From contig MPMU01000012.1 in NCBI GenBank assembly GCA_002238665.1, positions 1-43,168 of the forward strand: 43,168 nt of DNA. Reading direction: 5' to 3'. The translations under genes were made by a program, and so were the position numbers. This DNA comes from Gammaproteobacteria bacterium bin55 (GTDB lineage: Bacteria > Pseudomonadota > Gammaproteobacteria > Pseudomonadales > Azotimanducaceae). Shown piece after piece: positions 25,317 to 33,623 of this stretch. Below the pieces are notes generated by a model. The model searched no databases, was not told the DNA's origin, and saw only the letters and a list, made by a program, of their open reading frames with translations. The first letter of the stretch is position 1, and every line of letters begins with the position of its first letter.

Positions 25317-26329
25317 GTTCGCGGAGCCTGAGTGGCGGTTAGCATTTGACTAATTGCCTCATCAACGTCGACCCCTTCAATCTCCAAATCAGCAGTTAAA
25401 CTCAGCCTGTGCCGAAGTACCGGTGCGGCGACATCCTTCACGTCATCGGGAGTCACAAAATCGCGGGATTGCAACAATGCACCCGCTTGTGCTAAACGTA
25501 TCATTGCAAGTGTCGCTCGAGGTCCCGCACCAATCGAGAAATTCCTGTTGACACGTGTCTCCCGGACGATGTGTACCACATAGTCAAGAACCGCTTCGTC
25601 GAACCTGACCTTAACGACCGAATCCTGAATCTCGTTGACTTGCTGAGCGGTTACGATCGGTGCAATCGATGTCACTTCAAGTGTGTCCCGCATTTCACCG
25701 CTGGCATAGTTAGTAGCTATCTGTCGTTCAGCACTGTGTTCTGGGTAGTCAATGAGAACCTTCAGCATGAAGCGGTCCAACTGTGCTTCCGGTAACGGAT
25801 AAGTGCCATCCTGTTCGATTGGGTTTTGCGTGGCGAGCACCATGAAAGGATGATCGATAGAAAAAGTGTCCAGCGCAATCGTGACCCGCCGTTCCTGCAT
25901 TACTTCCAAAAGTGCTGACTGGGTTTTGGCCGGTGCACGATTAATTTCATCGGCAAGGAGTAAATTCGTAAAGATCGGACCTTTCCGAGTTTCGAACTGT
26001 TCCTCTTTCATGTTGTAGAGTGAATGCCCCGTGACATCACTGGGCATCAGGTCCGGGGTGAACTGTATACGTTGAAACGCGCCATCAAAGCATCTTGCCA
26101 ATGCGCGAACCAAGAGTGTTTTCGCTAATCCGGGTACACCTTCTACAAGTACGTGACCGCCTGCTATGAAGCACTGTAATACTTGATCCACGACAGCTTC
26201 TTGTCCGATGACTACTTCGTTTACCGCCGTACGGATTTGCTGTAGTAAATCCTGTGAAACTGCAAGTTGATCAGTTTCGTGGCATTCCTCTTGTGGAGGA
26301 GCGTTGCTAGGGCTAGATTCTTCGTTCAC
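25313..26329 (-). CDS. MoxR-type AAA+ ATPase
   Basis: A 338-residue MoxR ATPase: Walker A GVPGLAKT (64-71), Walker B LLLADEIN (123-130), then RAPAKTQSALLEVMQERRVT and a sensor-1 LATQNPIEQDGTYPLPEAQLDRF. Family members act as chaperone-like factors that remodel or insert cofactors in partner proteins, with a VWA/DUF58 protein as adaptor. It overlaps DUF4350 and DUF58 genes by four bases each, showing tight co-expression. The client is unknown but is likely envelope-related, given the membrane proteins around. Confidence 0.92.
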   Translation of the reverse strand: MNEESSPSNAPPQEECHETDQLAVSQDLLQQIRTAVNEVVIGQEAVVDQVLQCFIAGGHVLVEGVPGLAKTLLVRALARCFDGAFQRIQFTPDLMPSDVTGHSLYNMKEEQFETRKGPIFTNLLLADEINRAPAKTQSALLEVMQERRVTIALDTFSIDHPFMVLATQNPIEQDGTYPLPEAQLDRFMLKVLIDYPEHSAERQIATNYASGEMRDTLEVTSIAPIVTAQQVNEIQDSVVKVRFDEAVLDYVVHIVRETRVNRNFSIGAGPRATLAMIRLAQAGALLQSRDFVTPDDVKDVAAPVLRHRLSLTADLEIEGVDVDEAISQMLTATQAPRT

Positions 26330-27504
26330 AATTTACGCCTTAGTAGATTGAGTGTTTTGAGTATTTCTATGAAAGTGCGTTTTTTCCTTCCTGGATCACT
26401 CTGTAATGCGGTTCGAATTTGCTCGGGTGTTAACTCTGATCGATCCGCGAGTGTACTTACTACGTCGGCAGAGCCAGTCTGTTTACTGACTTGCCTTCGG
26501 ATTTTGTTACGTTGATTCTCTAATAAATCCGTGCCTGCACCAGTTCGCCACTGAAGATGACTGATGCTCTGCACGTACTCAATAATTGATCTTGGACCTT
26601 GCACAGTAACCGGGAACTGTCGGAGATGTTGCATTGAGACTTTACGCACCCAGAGCAAGAAAATCGCCAACAGCAGGAGAATGGAGGCCGGATAGTTCTC
26701 CCAAAGCCTATCGGTTAACCACGCATAATCCTTTGGTTTGATCCAGACGAAGGACTCTTTCGCTGATCCAGAACTACCATAGTTGATCAATTGGTAGGCA
26801 AGTCTCGCATTGTCATTACAGAAGAATTGAAAGTTAGACCACTGGAAGCTACTAGGTACGGCTACCACCCATCCCGCACCATATCTATTAGCCTGTATTG
26901 CAGTTATCCGACTAACGCCATTCTCGACAATCAACTGAAAGTCGCGAAAATGAGAGAGCGTCACCTGTAGCCGCTCGCCATTAATGTTGACAGATCGGAG
27001 CGCTTCTTCGTCAACTGTGCAACCGGCTTGAAAAGGTCGAATTTTTGCGTTGAGCTGGCGTCTCCGCGCATTGTTTTCATAGTTCAGCTGGATGCCGGCA
27101 GCCTCCAGGATGGGATCGTTCTCACGCACACCCAGATCATCAAACGATCGATTGGCGTTATACAGGAGGGTGCCGCCTCGTTGGACCCAATCAAGCACTA
27201 ATTCAGCATCCACAGGTGCAAGAATACTGGTGGCGACAGGTAGGTAGATCGCAGTAGTTCGGGTGTTTGAATTCTCGAAAGTCTCTGTAAATTCGTCTGT
27301 TCTAGTAAAGGTAATCTCTCGTTTTTCCAGGTACTTCGACATGGCGAAATGGGAATCACGTGTAGCTTCAGGACTGAACCCGCGTTCAAGCGGGATAGTC
27401 ACCCATTCTTGAAAATAGAAAAAGGCAAAGATCAAAAGGAGTAGCGTAGCGACTCCTGCCAGCGTCAGTACAGAACTATTGAGTTGAACGCGAACCATGC
27501 TCAT
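26326..27504 (-). CDS. DUF4350-type membrane protein
   Basis: A 392-residue protein: N-terminal helix at 11-31, an extracytoplasmic domain of ~240 residues that includes SKYLEKREITFTRTDEF and LVLDWVQRGGTLLYNANR (DUF4350 signature), a second helix near 282-298 (SILLLLAIFLLWVRKV) and a cytoplasmic tail. The DUF4350 domain resembles the glutamine-amidotransferase-like fold of GldG-related proteins. It sits between DUF4129 and MoxR with four-base overlaps. Confidence 0.82.
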   Translation of the reverse strand: MSMVRVQLNSSVLTLAGVATLLLLIFAFFYFQEWVTIPLERGFSPEATRDSHFAMSKYLEKREITFTRTDEFTETFENSNTRTTAIYLPVATSILAPVDAELVLDWVQRGGTLLYNANRSFDDLGVRENDPILEAAGIQLNYENNARRRQLNAKIRPFQAGCTVDEEALRSVNINGERLQVTLSHFRDFQLIVENGVSRITAIQANRYGAGWVVAVPSSFQWSNFQFFCNDNARLAYQLINYGSSGSAKESFVWIKPKDYAWLTDRLWENYPASILLLLAIFLLWVRKVSMQHLRQFPVTVQGPRSIIEYVQSISHLQWRTGAGTDLLENQRNKIRRQVSKQTGSADVVSTLADRSELTPEQIRTALQSDPGRKKRTFIEILKTLNLLRRKL

Positions 27505-28952
27505 GCTTGGTGGAAGTACGTACGAAACTCATTTAGAGACTGCTCAAACTGGTCATTCGTAACGGTATCGCCTGCATAGGCGACTCTCTGCCAGAGTAAC
27601 GTTATGCGCCTGAAAGCATCATTGAGGTCCGAGCTTAGATGTCGAGTACGACGTAAACATTCAGATTCTGTTTGATCAACACCGATATTGCACCCTAAGT
27701 TCCTTTTTAGGTGTCGCAAACTGCCAAGATAAAGTAACGAAAACGCTCGACGTACATCTTTTTGTTCCCAGGCGGCAAGCACCAATGGGAGGATGTCCTC
27801 AGCAAGAGTTGTCAGAGGGTCCTGTTCAACGACTTGTGGCGGTGGCGCTCTCGTTCTCTTAGACGGACGCATCGCAGTAATATCCATCAGTTGAATGACT
27901 CGATACACGAAGTATGCGAACAAGGCGAGAACGGCAATCCAAAATGCTATTTCTGCCAACAAAGCCAGGGCCTTGAAAAATGTGGGAGTTTTTGTCGCAC
28001 TAGATGTGACTTCCTGCTCATTCAGCCAATCTCTGAGGTACTTGAGAACAATCGGTATTTTGACGGTGCGTTCGTGATTGAAATCAGGTGAGTTCCGCAC
28101 CTCTTCGATCGCGGTTTCGTGGTCTACAGGTTCTTGAGCGTGGATATCGGCTGGAACAATCAACACCAGGCAGAGAGTGAGAAGACCTAGCCTTTGAATG
28201 AGTTTTTTAAATCCAACTTCGATATCCCACCCTTCAAGAATGGTGCGACGATTCAGATATAGGGAAAAACCAGACGCTACATAGAAGGGGAGAGTACACA
28301 GCATACAACCCGACAAGATGGTTAAGTACACCACACGCTCGGCAAACGTACTATCGACAAAGATGCTTCTAAAACCTAAAACGGTGTTGACGACGACATC
28401 ATCATCCAAGAACCTTGCATCCGTAGTCGCATTTTCACTGATTTCGAAAAAAGTAGTGATGGACTGAAAGACCACGACGGACAATACCAATTCAAACCAA
28501 AACCCAAGGAATCCCAACCAAAACAGAGACCCCGCTCCGTCACGGTAGAGCACTTTACGACGTCTAGCGAGGTCGTGGTACCGACCATCTTCCAGGCAGA
28601 TCGCCGACACTGCAGATCGGCGCCAAGAAAACCGGAACACCGTCAGAGACAGCAACAACTGTGCATCAACCACCTTGTTTAGCATCTCCAAAAATGACCC
28701 TGGCTCTCGAAAGACAGCACTACCGAGGTAATACAAAGGTAGCCGTTCATAAATGGGTTTGAACCACCACAAGAGCACGATCGCCCAGAACAAATTGCTG
28801 ATAGTACAGGCCAGGATAAGCCAAGGTAAGAGAAGAATCCCACCCCTTAAACACATCGGCACCCACCAAGTACGCGCCAGACTAAATCCAAGATCGATTG
28901 CTCCCCAGTCCGGTCTTGGCCGGACCACGAAACTTAGTCTGTCAAGTTGCAC
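27501..28952 (-). CDS. DUF4129-containing multi-helix membrane protein
   Basis: A 483-residue inner-membrane protein with a GTG start 11 bases inside the upstream gene. Several hydrophobic segments occur in the first ~250 residues and another near 335-355 (ALLAEIAFWIAVLALFAYFVYRVI). An extracytoplasmic stretch falls between them. The last ~110 residues are the soluble DUF4129 region with AWEQKDVRRAFSLLYLGSL and LNEFRTYF. DUF4129 proteins accompany MoxR/DUF58 systems; their function is unknown. Confidence 0.75.
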   Translation of the reverse strand: MQLDRLSFVVRPRPDWGAIDLGFSLARTWWVPMCLRGGILLLPWLILACTISNLFWAIVLLWWFKPIYERLPLYYLGSAVFREPGSFLEMLNKVVDAQLLLSLTVFRFSWRRSAVSAICLEDGRYHDLARRRKVLYRDGAGSLFWLGFLGFWFELVLSVVVFQSITTFFEISENATTDARFLDDDVVVNTVLGFRSIFVDSTFAERVVYLTILSGCMLCTLPFYVASGFSLYLNRRTILEGWDIEVGFKKLIQRLGLLTLCLVLIVPADIHAQEPVDHETAIEEVRNSPDFNHERTVKIPIVLKYLRDWLNEQEVTSSATKTPTFFKALALLAEIAFWIAVLALFAYFVYRVIQLMDITAMRPSKRTRAPPPQVVEQDPLTTLAEDILPLVLAAWEQKDVRRAFSLLYLGSLRHLKRNLGCNIGVDQTESECLRRTRHLSSDLNDAFRRITLLWQRVAYAGDTVTNDQFEQSLNEFRTYFHQA

Positions 28953-29916
28953 GTCGACCTACAAAGATGAAGTAGTACGCCACCGATACCCACAAAACCG
29001 CGCCAACTGCATATTTGACCCAGTCTTCTATGTTTCTACTGGAAGACCAAAACGCTTCTATGAATGCCGCTAGCGCCAACATGACTATGACACCGATCAT
29101 GATTTGTATGGCTTTCTTCATGGACTCTTTCAGCGCACCCATTCTCGTCTGTCTACCGGGTACCAAAAGTGAGTAACCCACCATCAGCCCGGCAGCTCCA
29201 GAAAAAACAAGCGCGGTCAATTCAAATGCACCGTGTGCGATCACAAATGTGTAGAAAGTCGATGAATACCCAATGTTGGTGAGGTGGTAGGTAATCGCGC
29301 CAATGTAGACGCCATTGAAACAAAGAATGAGAATTGAGCCTACCCCAAAGAGGATGCCCCAAGCGAAGGTACGTAGAGCTATCCCAATGTTGTTGAAAAT
29401 GTAAAAGCCAAACATGCTGAAGTCACTATCAGAGGCTCTTTCTCTCCCTGTCTTGATAGCTGATGGGTCATACATCCTTTCGATTGATTCAAGATTTCCG
29501 GGTGCCACCACGCTGTAAAGGTAGGACGGATCAACTAATACAATCAGTACGAGCAGAACCGCAGGTGGAATTAGGAATGCAAAAGTTGCAATCGTTACAT
29601 AAACCTTCGCCTCACGAATCTTGGAGGGAAACCCGCTAACCATGAAACGCCAAATGGCCTCCCACCAATTCGTACTCTCCACATGTACGAGCTGATGCCC
29701 TCGATTCACCAAATCATTGAGGTGTTCGATCAGTCCTTGGCTGTAACCTCGACTCTGTGCTAGTGCAAGATCGCGGTTGAGAGATTTATATTGAGTCAGA
29801 AAGCGGTCTATTTCAAACGATGTAGCGCTTCTCGGTAGCTTCCCAACACCTTCTATGTATGCTTCAAAAGCATCCCAGACAGGCTTGCGTTGCCGTTCGA
29901 AAGTGTCCTGTTTCAT
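28942..29916 (-). CDS. SpoIIM-family (stage II sporulation protein M) membrane protein
   Basis: A 324-residue protein: a helical cytoplasmic N-terminus (about 1-100), then roughly six membrane helices. LFGVGSILILCFNGVYIGAITYHL and the conserved HGAFELTALVFSGAAGLMVGYSLL are strong SpoIIM features. In a non-sporulating Gram-negative it is an inner-membrane protein of unknown role, often next to RDD and MoxR genes. It overlaps the RDD gene by four bases. Confidence 0.88.
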   Translation of the reverse strand: MKQDTFERQRKPVWDAFEAYIEGVGKLPRSATSFEIDRFLTQYKSLNRDLALAQSRGYSQGLIEHLNDLVNRGHQLVHVESTNWWEAIWRFMVSGFPSKIREAKVYVTIATFAFLIPPAVLLVLIVLVDPSYLYSVVAPGNLESIERMYDPSAIKTGRERASDSDFSMFGFYIFNNIGIALRTFAWGILFGVGSILILCFNGVYIGAITYHLTNIGYSSTFYTFVIAHGAFELTALVFSGAAGLMVGYSLLVPGRQTRMGALKESMKKAIQIMIGVIVMLALAAFIEAFWSSSRNIEDWVKYAVGAVLWVSVAYYFIFVGRRAT

Positions 29917-30608
29917 CCCGACCGGCGAATGCCTTCTGCAATACCCAGCACTACTCGGGTCGACTCTGTTTTTTTCTTATTGGTCAACGGATACAGAGTT
30001 TCACACAACTCAACCTGTCGATTTTCGGAGAACCGATCGAATCGATCTTGAAAATCCAGGAAATTCAACCGTTCATTTTGCTCCAGCGGAACCGGCAGAC
30101 TATGCACATGGTCAACACGTTTTGCCACATGCTCGACCTTCGGCTTGTCGTAGACAACCATCGTACCGGCGGCTAGATCTCCAAGGCGGCTGAAGTGTCT
30201 GGTGACCGAGATACTCACGATACCACAAATGTAGAACGAGGGTAGGAAGTCAGCGATCAACAGTACCGACCGCACAAATGAACCAGCAAGTGAAATCGGA
30301 GTCCCATCGTTATGAACGGTACGGATACCCATGGCTATTTTCCCCGGCGGTTTCCCATTATTGGCGACATCCCAAATAACGAAATAGAACCAGTCCAGCA
30401 GAAAAAAGACAATAAGAAACAGCCCTATACCAAACGATCCAATAGAAACGAGAACAACCGCAAACACTATTAAGAGCATGAATTTGATTACAAGGTCTAT
30501 CAGAAACGCGGCGGCGCGGACTGGCAAGCCAGCAGGCACATGGGCCAACTCAACACCCAGTGGTGTCTCAAATTGCTTGACGTTGTCTATAAGTGCCGTT
30601 GATGCCAT
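29913..30608 (-). CDS. RDD-family membrane protein (proximal copy)
   Basis: A 231-residue protein with membrane helices between about 30 and 120. The RDD-type block is PAGLPVRAAAFLIDLVIKFMLL (PVRAAAFLID), followed by WDVANNGKPPGKIAMGIRTV and a SRLGDLAAGTMVVYDKP exit motif. The last ~70 residues form a charged cytoplasmic tail. It opens the seven-gene operon; the upstream 58-base gap to the PhyH gene holds no convincing promoter. It differs clearly from the distal RDD copy. Confidence 0.85.
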   Translation of the reverse strand: MASTALIDNVKQFETPLGVELAHVPAGLPVRAAAFLIDLVIKFMLLIVFAVVLVSIGSFGIGLFLIVFFLLDWFYFVIWDVANNGKPPGKIAMGIRTVHNDGTPISLAGSFVRSVLLIADFLPSFYICGIVSISVTRHFSRLGDLAAGTMVVYDKPKVEHVAKRVDHVHSLPVPLEQNERLNFLDFQDRFDRFSENRQVELCETLYPLTNKKKTESTRVVLGIAEGIRRSG

Positions 30609-30666
30609 GATTAGGGCAGTGCGAGACTGATTTCCTGAGTGTCTTTGTAAAGGTAAGAGAAGCTAT

Positions 30667-31596
30667 CTAGTCGAATTGAGTTCTAGGCTGAGAGCTAAAC
30701 TTACTCCAGTCCGGTCCACTTGCATCCCAGCCGTACGATTGCTGTTGATTGAGTAGAGTGAGCATTTGCGGATTGTTCGCATGCCGTCGGAGGAATTCTT
30801 CGGGTACATGCTCTCCGAATTTTTCTTGGGTCACTATGTATTGCCGACAGAAATAGTTTGCCAAGTTGATTCGAATACCTGGCTGGTTACGACGAAACGA
30901 TCCATGCCATGTATTACCGTGCCAAACCACGCAATCACCAGGGTCCAAATCAATCGATACCGCTTGAGGGTTCAGATTCTTCGCACCTAACCCCATTTCG
31001 TCCTCGCGGGGTGAACGGCATAGCCGGTGGCTTCCAGGAACCATCGCCAGTGCACCTCGTTCCTTACTATACTCAGTGAGTGCGTAGTTCACATTAGCGA
31101 CTTGCGAGATCATGCTGAACGGCGATGGAATGCCGTTGCCATTGTCTGAGTGTAAAGCGAGAGGTCGGCCACCTTGAGCCTTGAAATGACAGGTCATACT
31201 ACTCAAAACCGCCCGCCGACCGAGTAGGTAATGGATGAGGGCAAGTGGTCTAGATGACTGCACAATCTCCTCAAAGACCGAATCCGCAAAAAGCAAGTAG
31301 TGAGCCAATGACATCCCTTCCCAGTGACTACCAGATTCGTTCTCTATGTCCACAGCATTCCCGGTCTTTTCCTCCATGACGCGAGCGATCGCGTCCTTAG
31401 CTCGGTTCACTTGGTCCTCGTTTAAAACGCCTCGAAGCCTTGTATAGCCGATTACGTCCAATTCCATGAGATTGTCTGTTAAGTTCAATTCCGTAATATC
31501 CTGCATAGTCCTGTCGAATGCAGGGTTGTTCGTTCTCGGTAGCTCAATGGCGTTAGGTGCGCGTTGCATTGCTTTCTCAGAAAAATGTTGACTCAA
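30667..31596 (-). CDS. Phytanoyl-CoA dioxygenase (PhyH) family protein
   Basis: A 309-residue Fe(II)/2-oxoglutarate oxygenase of typical PhyH length. Ligands are H149 and D151 (LALHSDNGN) and H231 (NTWHGSF), with R242 as the probable 2-oxoglutarate contact (GIRIN). GALAMVPGSHRLCRSP precedes the last strand, as in the family. It likely hydroxylates a small metabolite; the substrate is unknown. It is one of three 2-oxoglutarate oxygenases in the window. Confidence 0.88.
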   Translation of the reverse strand: MSQHFSEKAMQRAPNAIELPRTNNPAFDRTMQDITELNLTDNLMELDVIGYTRLRGVLNEDQVNRAKDAIARVMEEKTGNAVDIENESGSHWEGMSLAHYLLFADSVFEEIVQSSRPLALIHYLLGRRAVLSSMTCHFKAQGGRPLALHSDNGNGIPSPFSMISQVANVNYALTEYSKERGALAMVPGSHRLCRSPREDEMGLGAKNLNPQAVSIDLDPGDCVVWHGNTWHGSFRRNQPGIRINLANYFCRQYIVTQEKFGEHVPEEFLRRHANNPQMLTLLNQQQSYGWDASGPDWSKFSSQPRTQFD

Positions 31597-31884
31597 CGAA
31601 GTCGCTCCTCAATAATTACAACAATGAGGTCGACAAACTCATTTTAAGAGATGATGTGTAGCCAGCGCATGAACTCTACAGGATGCAAGATATCTTGAGC
31701 TCCACCCACACAAAGTGCAGGCTACATTCGTCGTAAACCGACAATTCAGAATCTTCCTCTGCTCTTTCATTAAAGTGTTAAAACAATGACTCGGGCCAGA
31801 TAGCGCATGGACCAATTCAAGCAGTGTCCAGCACATGTAACGGATGATGGTGTATGCTAGTGTTTTTCAAAATAGGTACCCGGC
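31597..31884. other. Gap without a supported gene
   Basis: A 288-base divergent gap between the PhyH gene and the NTF2-like gene. A short minus-strand frame (31639-31836) has an odd Cys- and His-rich composition and no ribosome site, so I do not call it. Both neighbouring promoters should lie here, but no strong -35/-10 pair stood out. Confidence 0.45.
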
Positions 31885-32583
31885 TTGAGCAGAGACAGTG
31901 CTTTAGATGCTTACTGGAATTTCTTCCGGTCATTCAATACCAGAGATGCTTACGAGTTTTCCGCAGCTCTGCACTATCCCCATGTCCGGTTTTCGTGGCG
32001 TTCGGATCCAGTCATCCTTGCGGATTTAGAAGCGCATGCCTTAAGAATGTCGTGGAAACCCTTCATCGCTATGGGATGGGATCACACCAATGGTCTTGAA
32101 CCTGAAGTCGTTCACGAGTCTGGAGACAAATGGCACATTAAAGGTGGTTGGACTCGAGTAGATAAGGACGACAACCCGATTCTCAGTAACCGCGTGACTT
32201 ACATCGTTACTAGATTGGAAGGATCTTGGGGCATTCAGTGTCGGTACGGTACCGACCCCAACAACGTACGACCGAGCGACGATATAGAGAATCAGAGTGC
32301 TCTAGACATTGCCAGAGAATGGTATGTAGCACTTCACGCACAAGACGAGGAACTGGCAAAATCTCTGTGTGCTAAAGCGTATTATGAAATCAATGCAGGA
32401 AGTGTCGCCAAGCAATCAATGGGTACCGACCTCGAACTGGATTCCTTGTCAAATATGGAAATCAAGACGATTCAAGGTGGCTCGAATTCGGCGACTGTCG
32501 CACTAAACGGGATGGCCACAAGCGTGCTAGTCTACCTTACTAAAGCAGAACAATGGACAATAAAGGCAGTGTCATGGATATAG
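31885..32583 (+). CDS. Two-domain NTF2-like protein
   Basis: A 232-residue protein with a TTG start (31885). It appears to contain two NTF2/SnoaL-like halves. The first is YWNFFRSFNTRDAYEFSAALHYPHVRFSW...WTRVDKDDNPILSNRVTYIVTRLEGSWGIQCRYG. The second is AREWYVALHAQDEELAKSLCAKAYYEI...EQWTIKAVSWI. NTF2-like domains form cone-shaped pockets for small hydrophobic molecules. Its end overlaps the aldo/keto reductase start by 10 bases, implying joint function. The exact activity is unknown. Confidence 0.7.
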   Translation: MSRDSALDAYWNFFRSFNTRDAYEFSAALHYPHVRFSWRSDPVILADLEAHALRMSWKPFIAMGWDHTNGLEPEVVHESGDKWHIKGGWTRVDKDDNPILSNRVTYIVTRLEGSWGIQCRYGTDPNNVRPSDDIENQSALDIAREWYVALHAQDEELAKSLCAKAYYEINAGSVAKQSMGTDLELDSLSNMEIKTIQGGSNSATVALNGMATSVLVYLTKAEQWTIKAVSWI

Positions 32584-33569
32584 AAACCAGAACAATTGGA
32601 AAAACAGATATTTCGGTCACCAAACTCGGATTTGGTGGAGCACCTTTAGGTGCCGTCGGGGACTATCTCAATCCCGAAAGCGTCAATCAGATACTAGATA
32701 CAGCGTGGGATGGCGGAATTCGCTACTTCGATACGGCACCCCTTTATGGTCACGGTTTGTCTGAAAAACGACTCGGCGGCTACCTCTCAAATAAAACCAG
32801 AGATGATTTTGTACTTTCTAGCAAAGTTGGTCGACTACTAGTCCCAGAGAAAGAAGGTGAACGCTTCGCCGGAATGCGAGATCACGAGCCTGTCGCGATC
32901 CAGTATGACTTCTCAGCTTCTGGCGTGAGACGGTCGCTGGAGGATTCACTAACACGACTAGGACTTGATAGAGTCGACATTCTGCTGTGTCACGATATCG
33001 ATACATGGACACATCACGAGCAACAACCTGAAATCTATCGCGCGGCCGCAGAGGGAGCGTTGCCGGAAATGCATCGTATGCGAGAAGAAGGTCTTGTAAG
33101 AGCAATAGGTTTAGGAGTCAACGAGTCAGCAGTATGTACAAGAGTTCTGAAAGAATTCGATCCAAATTGTTTTCTTCTAGCTGGACGATTCACACTCCTA
33201 GAACAAGAACCACTAGATGAGATGCTGCCACTGTGTTTGGACAGGAATGTTTCCGTGATTATTGGTGGACCATATAACTCTGGTCTTTTAACGAATGTAG
33301 AACGAAGACGGGCCACATACGACTACAAACCGGTACCGGATGATCTTTGGGACCGAGCGCAGGAGATCAAGTCTGTCTGTCAGGCTCATTCCACCGATAT
33401 ACGTGCCGCCGCCCTCCAGTACCCTCTCCAGCATCAAGCAGTTGCCGCGGTTATTCCTGGAGTAATTTCAGTTGAAGAAACGAACGAGAATCTAGAGCTC
33501 GTGAACAGAGAAATCCCAGAGTCGCTATGGATCGATTTGGCTGAAAACGGACTGTTGAGGGAGTGGTAA
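32574..33569 (+). CDS. Aldo/keto reductase
   Basis: A 331-residue NAD(P)-dependent oxidoreductase with the full catalytic tetrad: D53 (YFDTAPLYG), Y58, K84 (LSSKVGR) and H140 (LLCHDID). ATG 32574, with AAAGG upstream, is preferred over the upstream ATG 32553, since TRTIGKTDISVTKLGFGGAPLG then starts the protein as in its family. It resembles the D-threo-aldose/L-fucose dehydrogenase group more than the classic aldose reductases. A sugar or pyridoxal substrate is plausible; none is proven. Confidence 0.88.
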   Translation: MDIETRTIGKTDISVTKLGFGGAPLGAVGDYLNPESVNQILDTAWDGGIRYFDTAPLYGHGLSEKRLGGYLSNKTRDDFVLSSKVGRLLVPEKEGERFAGMRDHEPVAIQYDFSASGVRRSLEDSLTRLGLDRVDILLCHDIDTWTHHEQQPEIYRAAAEGALPEMHRMREEGLVRAIGLGVNESAVCTRVLKEFDPNCFLLAGRFTLLEQEPLDEMLPLCLDRNVSVIIGGPYNSGLLTNVERRRATYDYKPVPDDLWDRAQEIKSVCQAHSTDIRAAALQYPLQHQAVAAVIPGVISVEETNENLELVNREIPESLWIDLAENGLLREW

Positions 33570-33623
33570 TGAGGGAGATTCTCTTAGAGTACTCGAATCT
33601 ACCTATAGAGAGCTAATTTCAAT

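Noticed and set aside
31639-31836. A 65-codon minus-strand frame in the gap before the NTF2-like gene
   Set aside because: Unusual Cys/His composition, no ribosome site and no family resemblance; chance frame is more likely.
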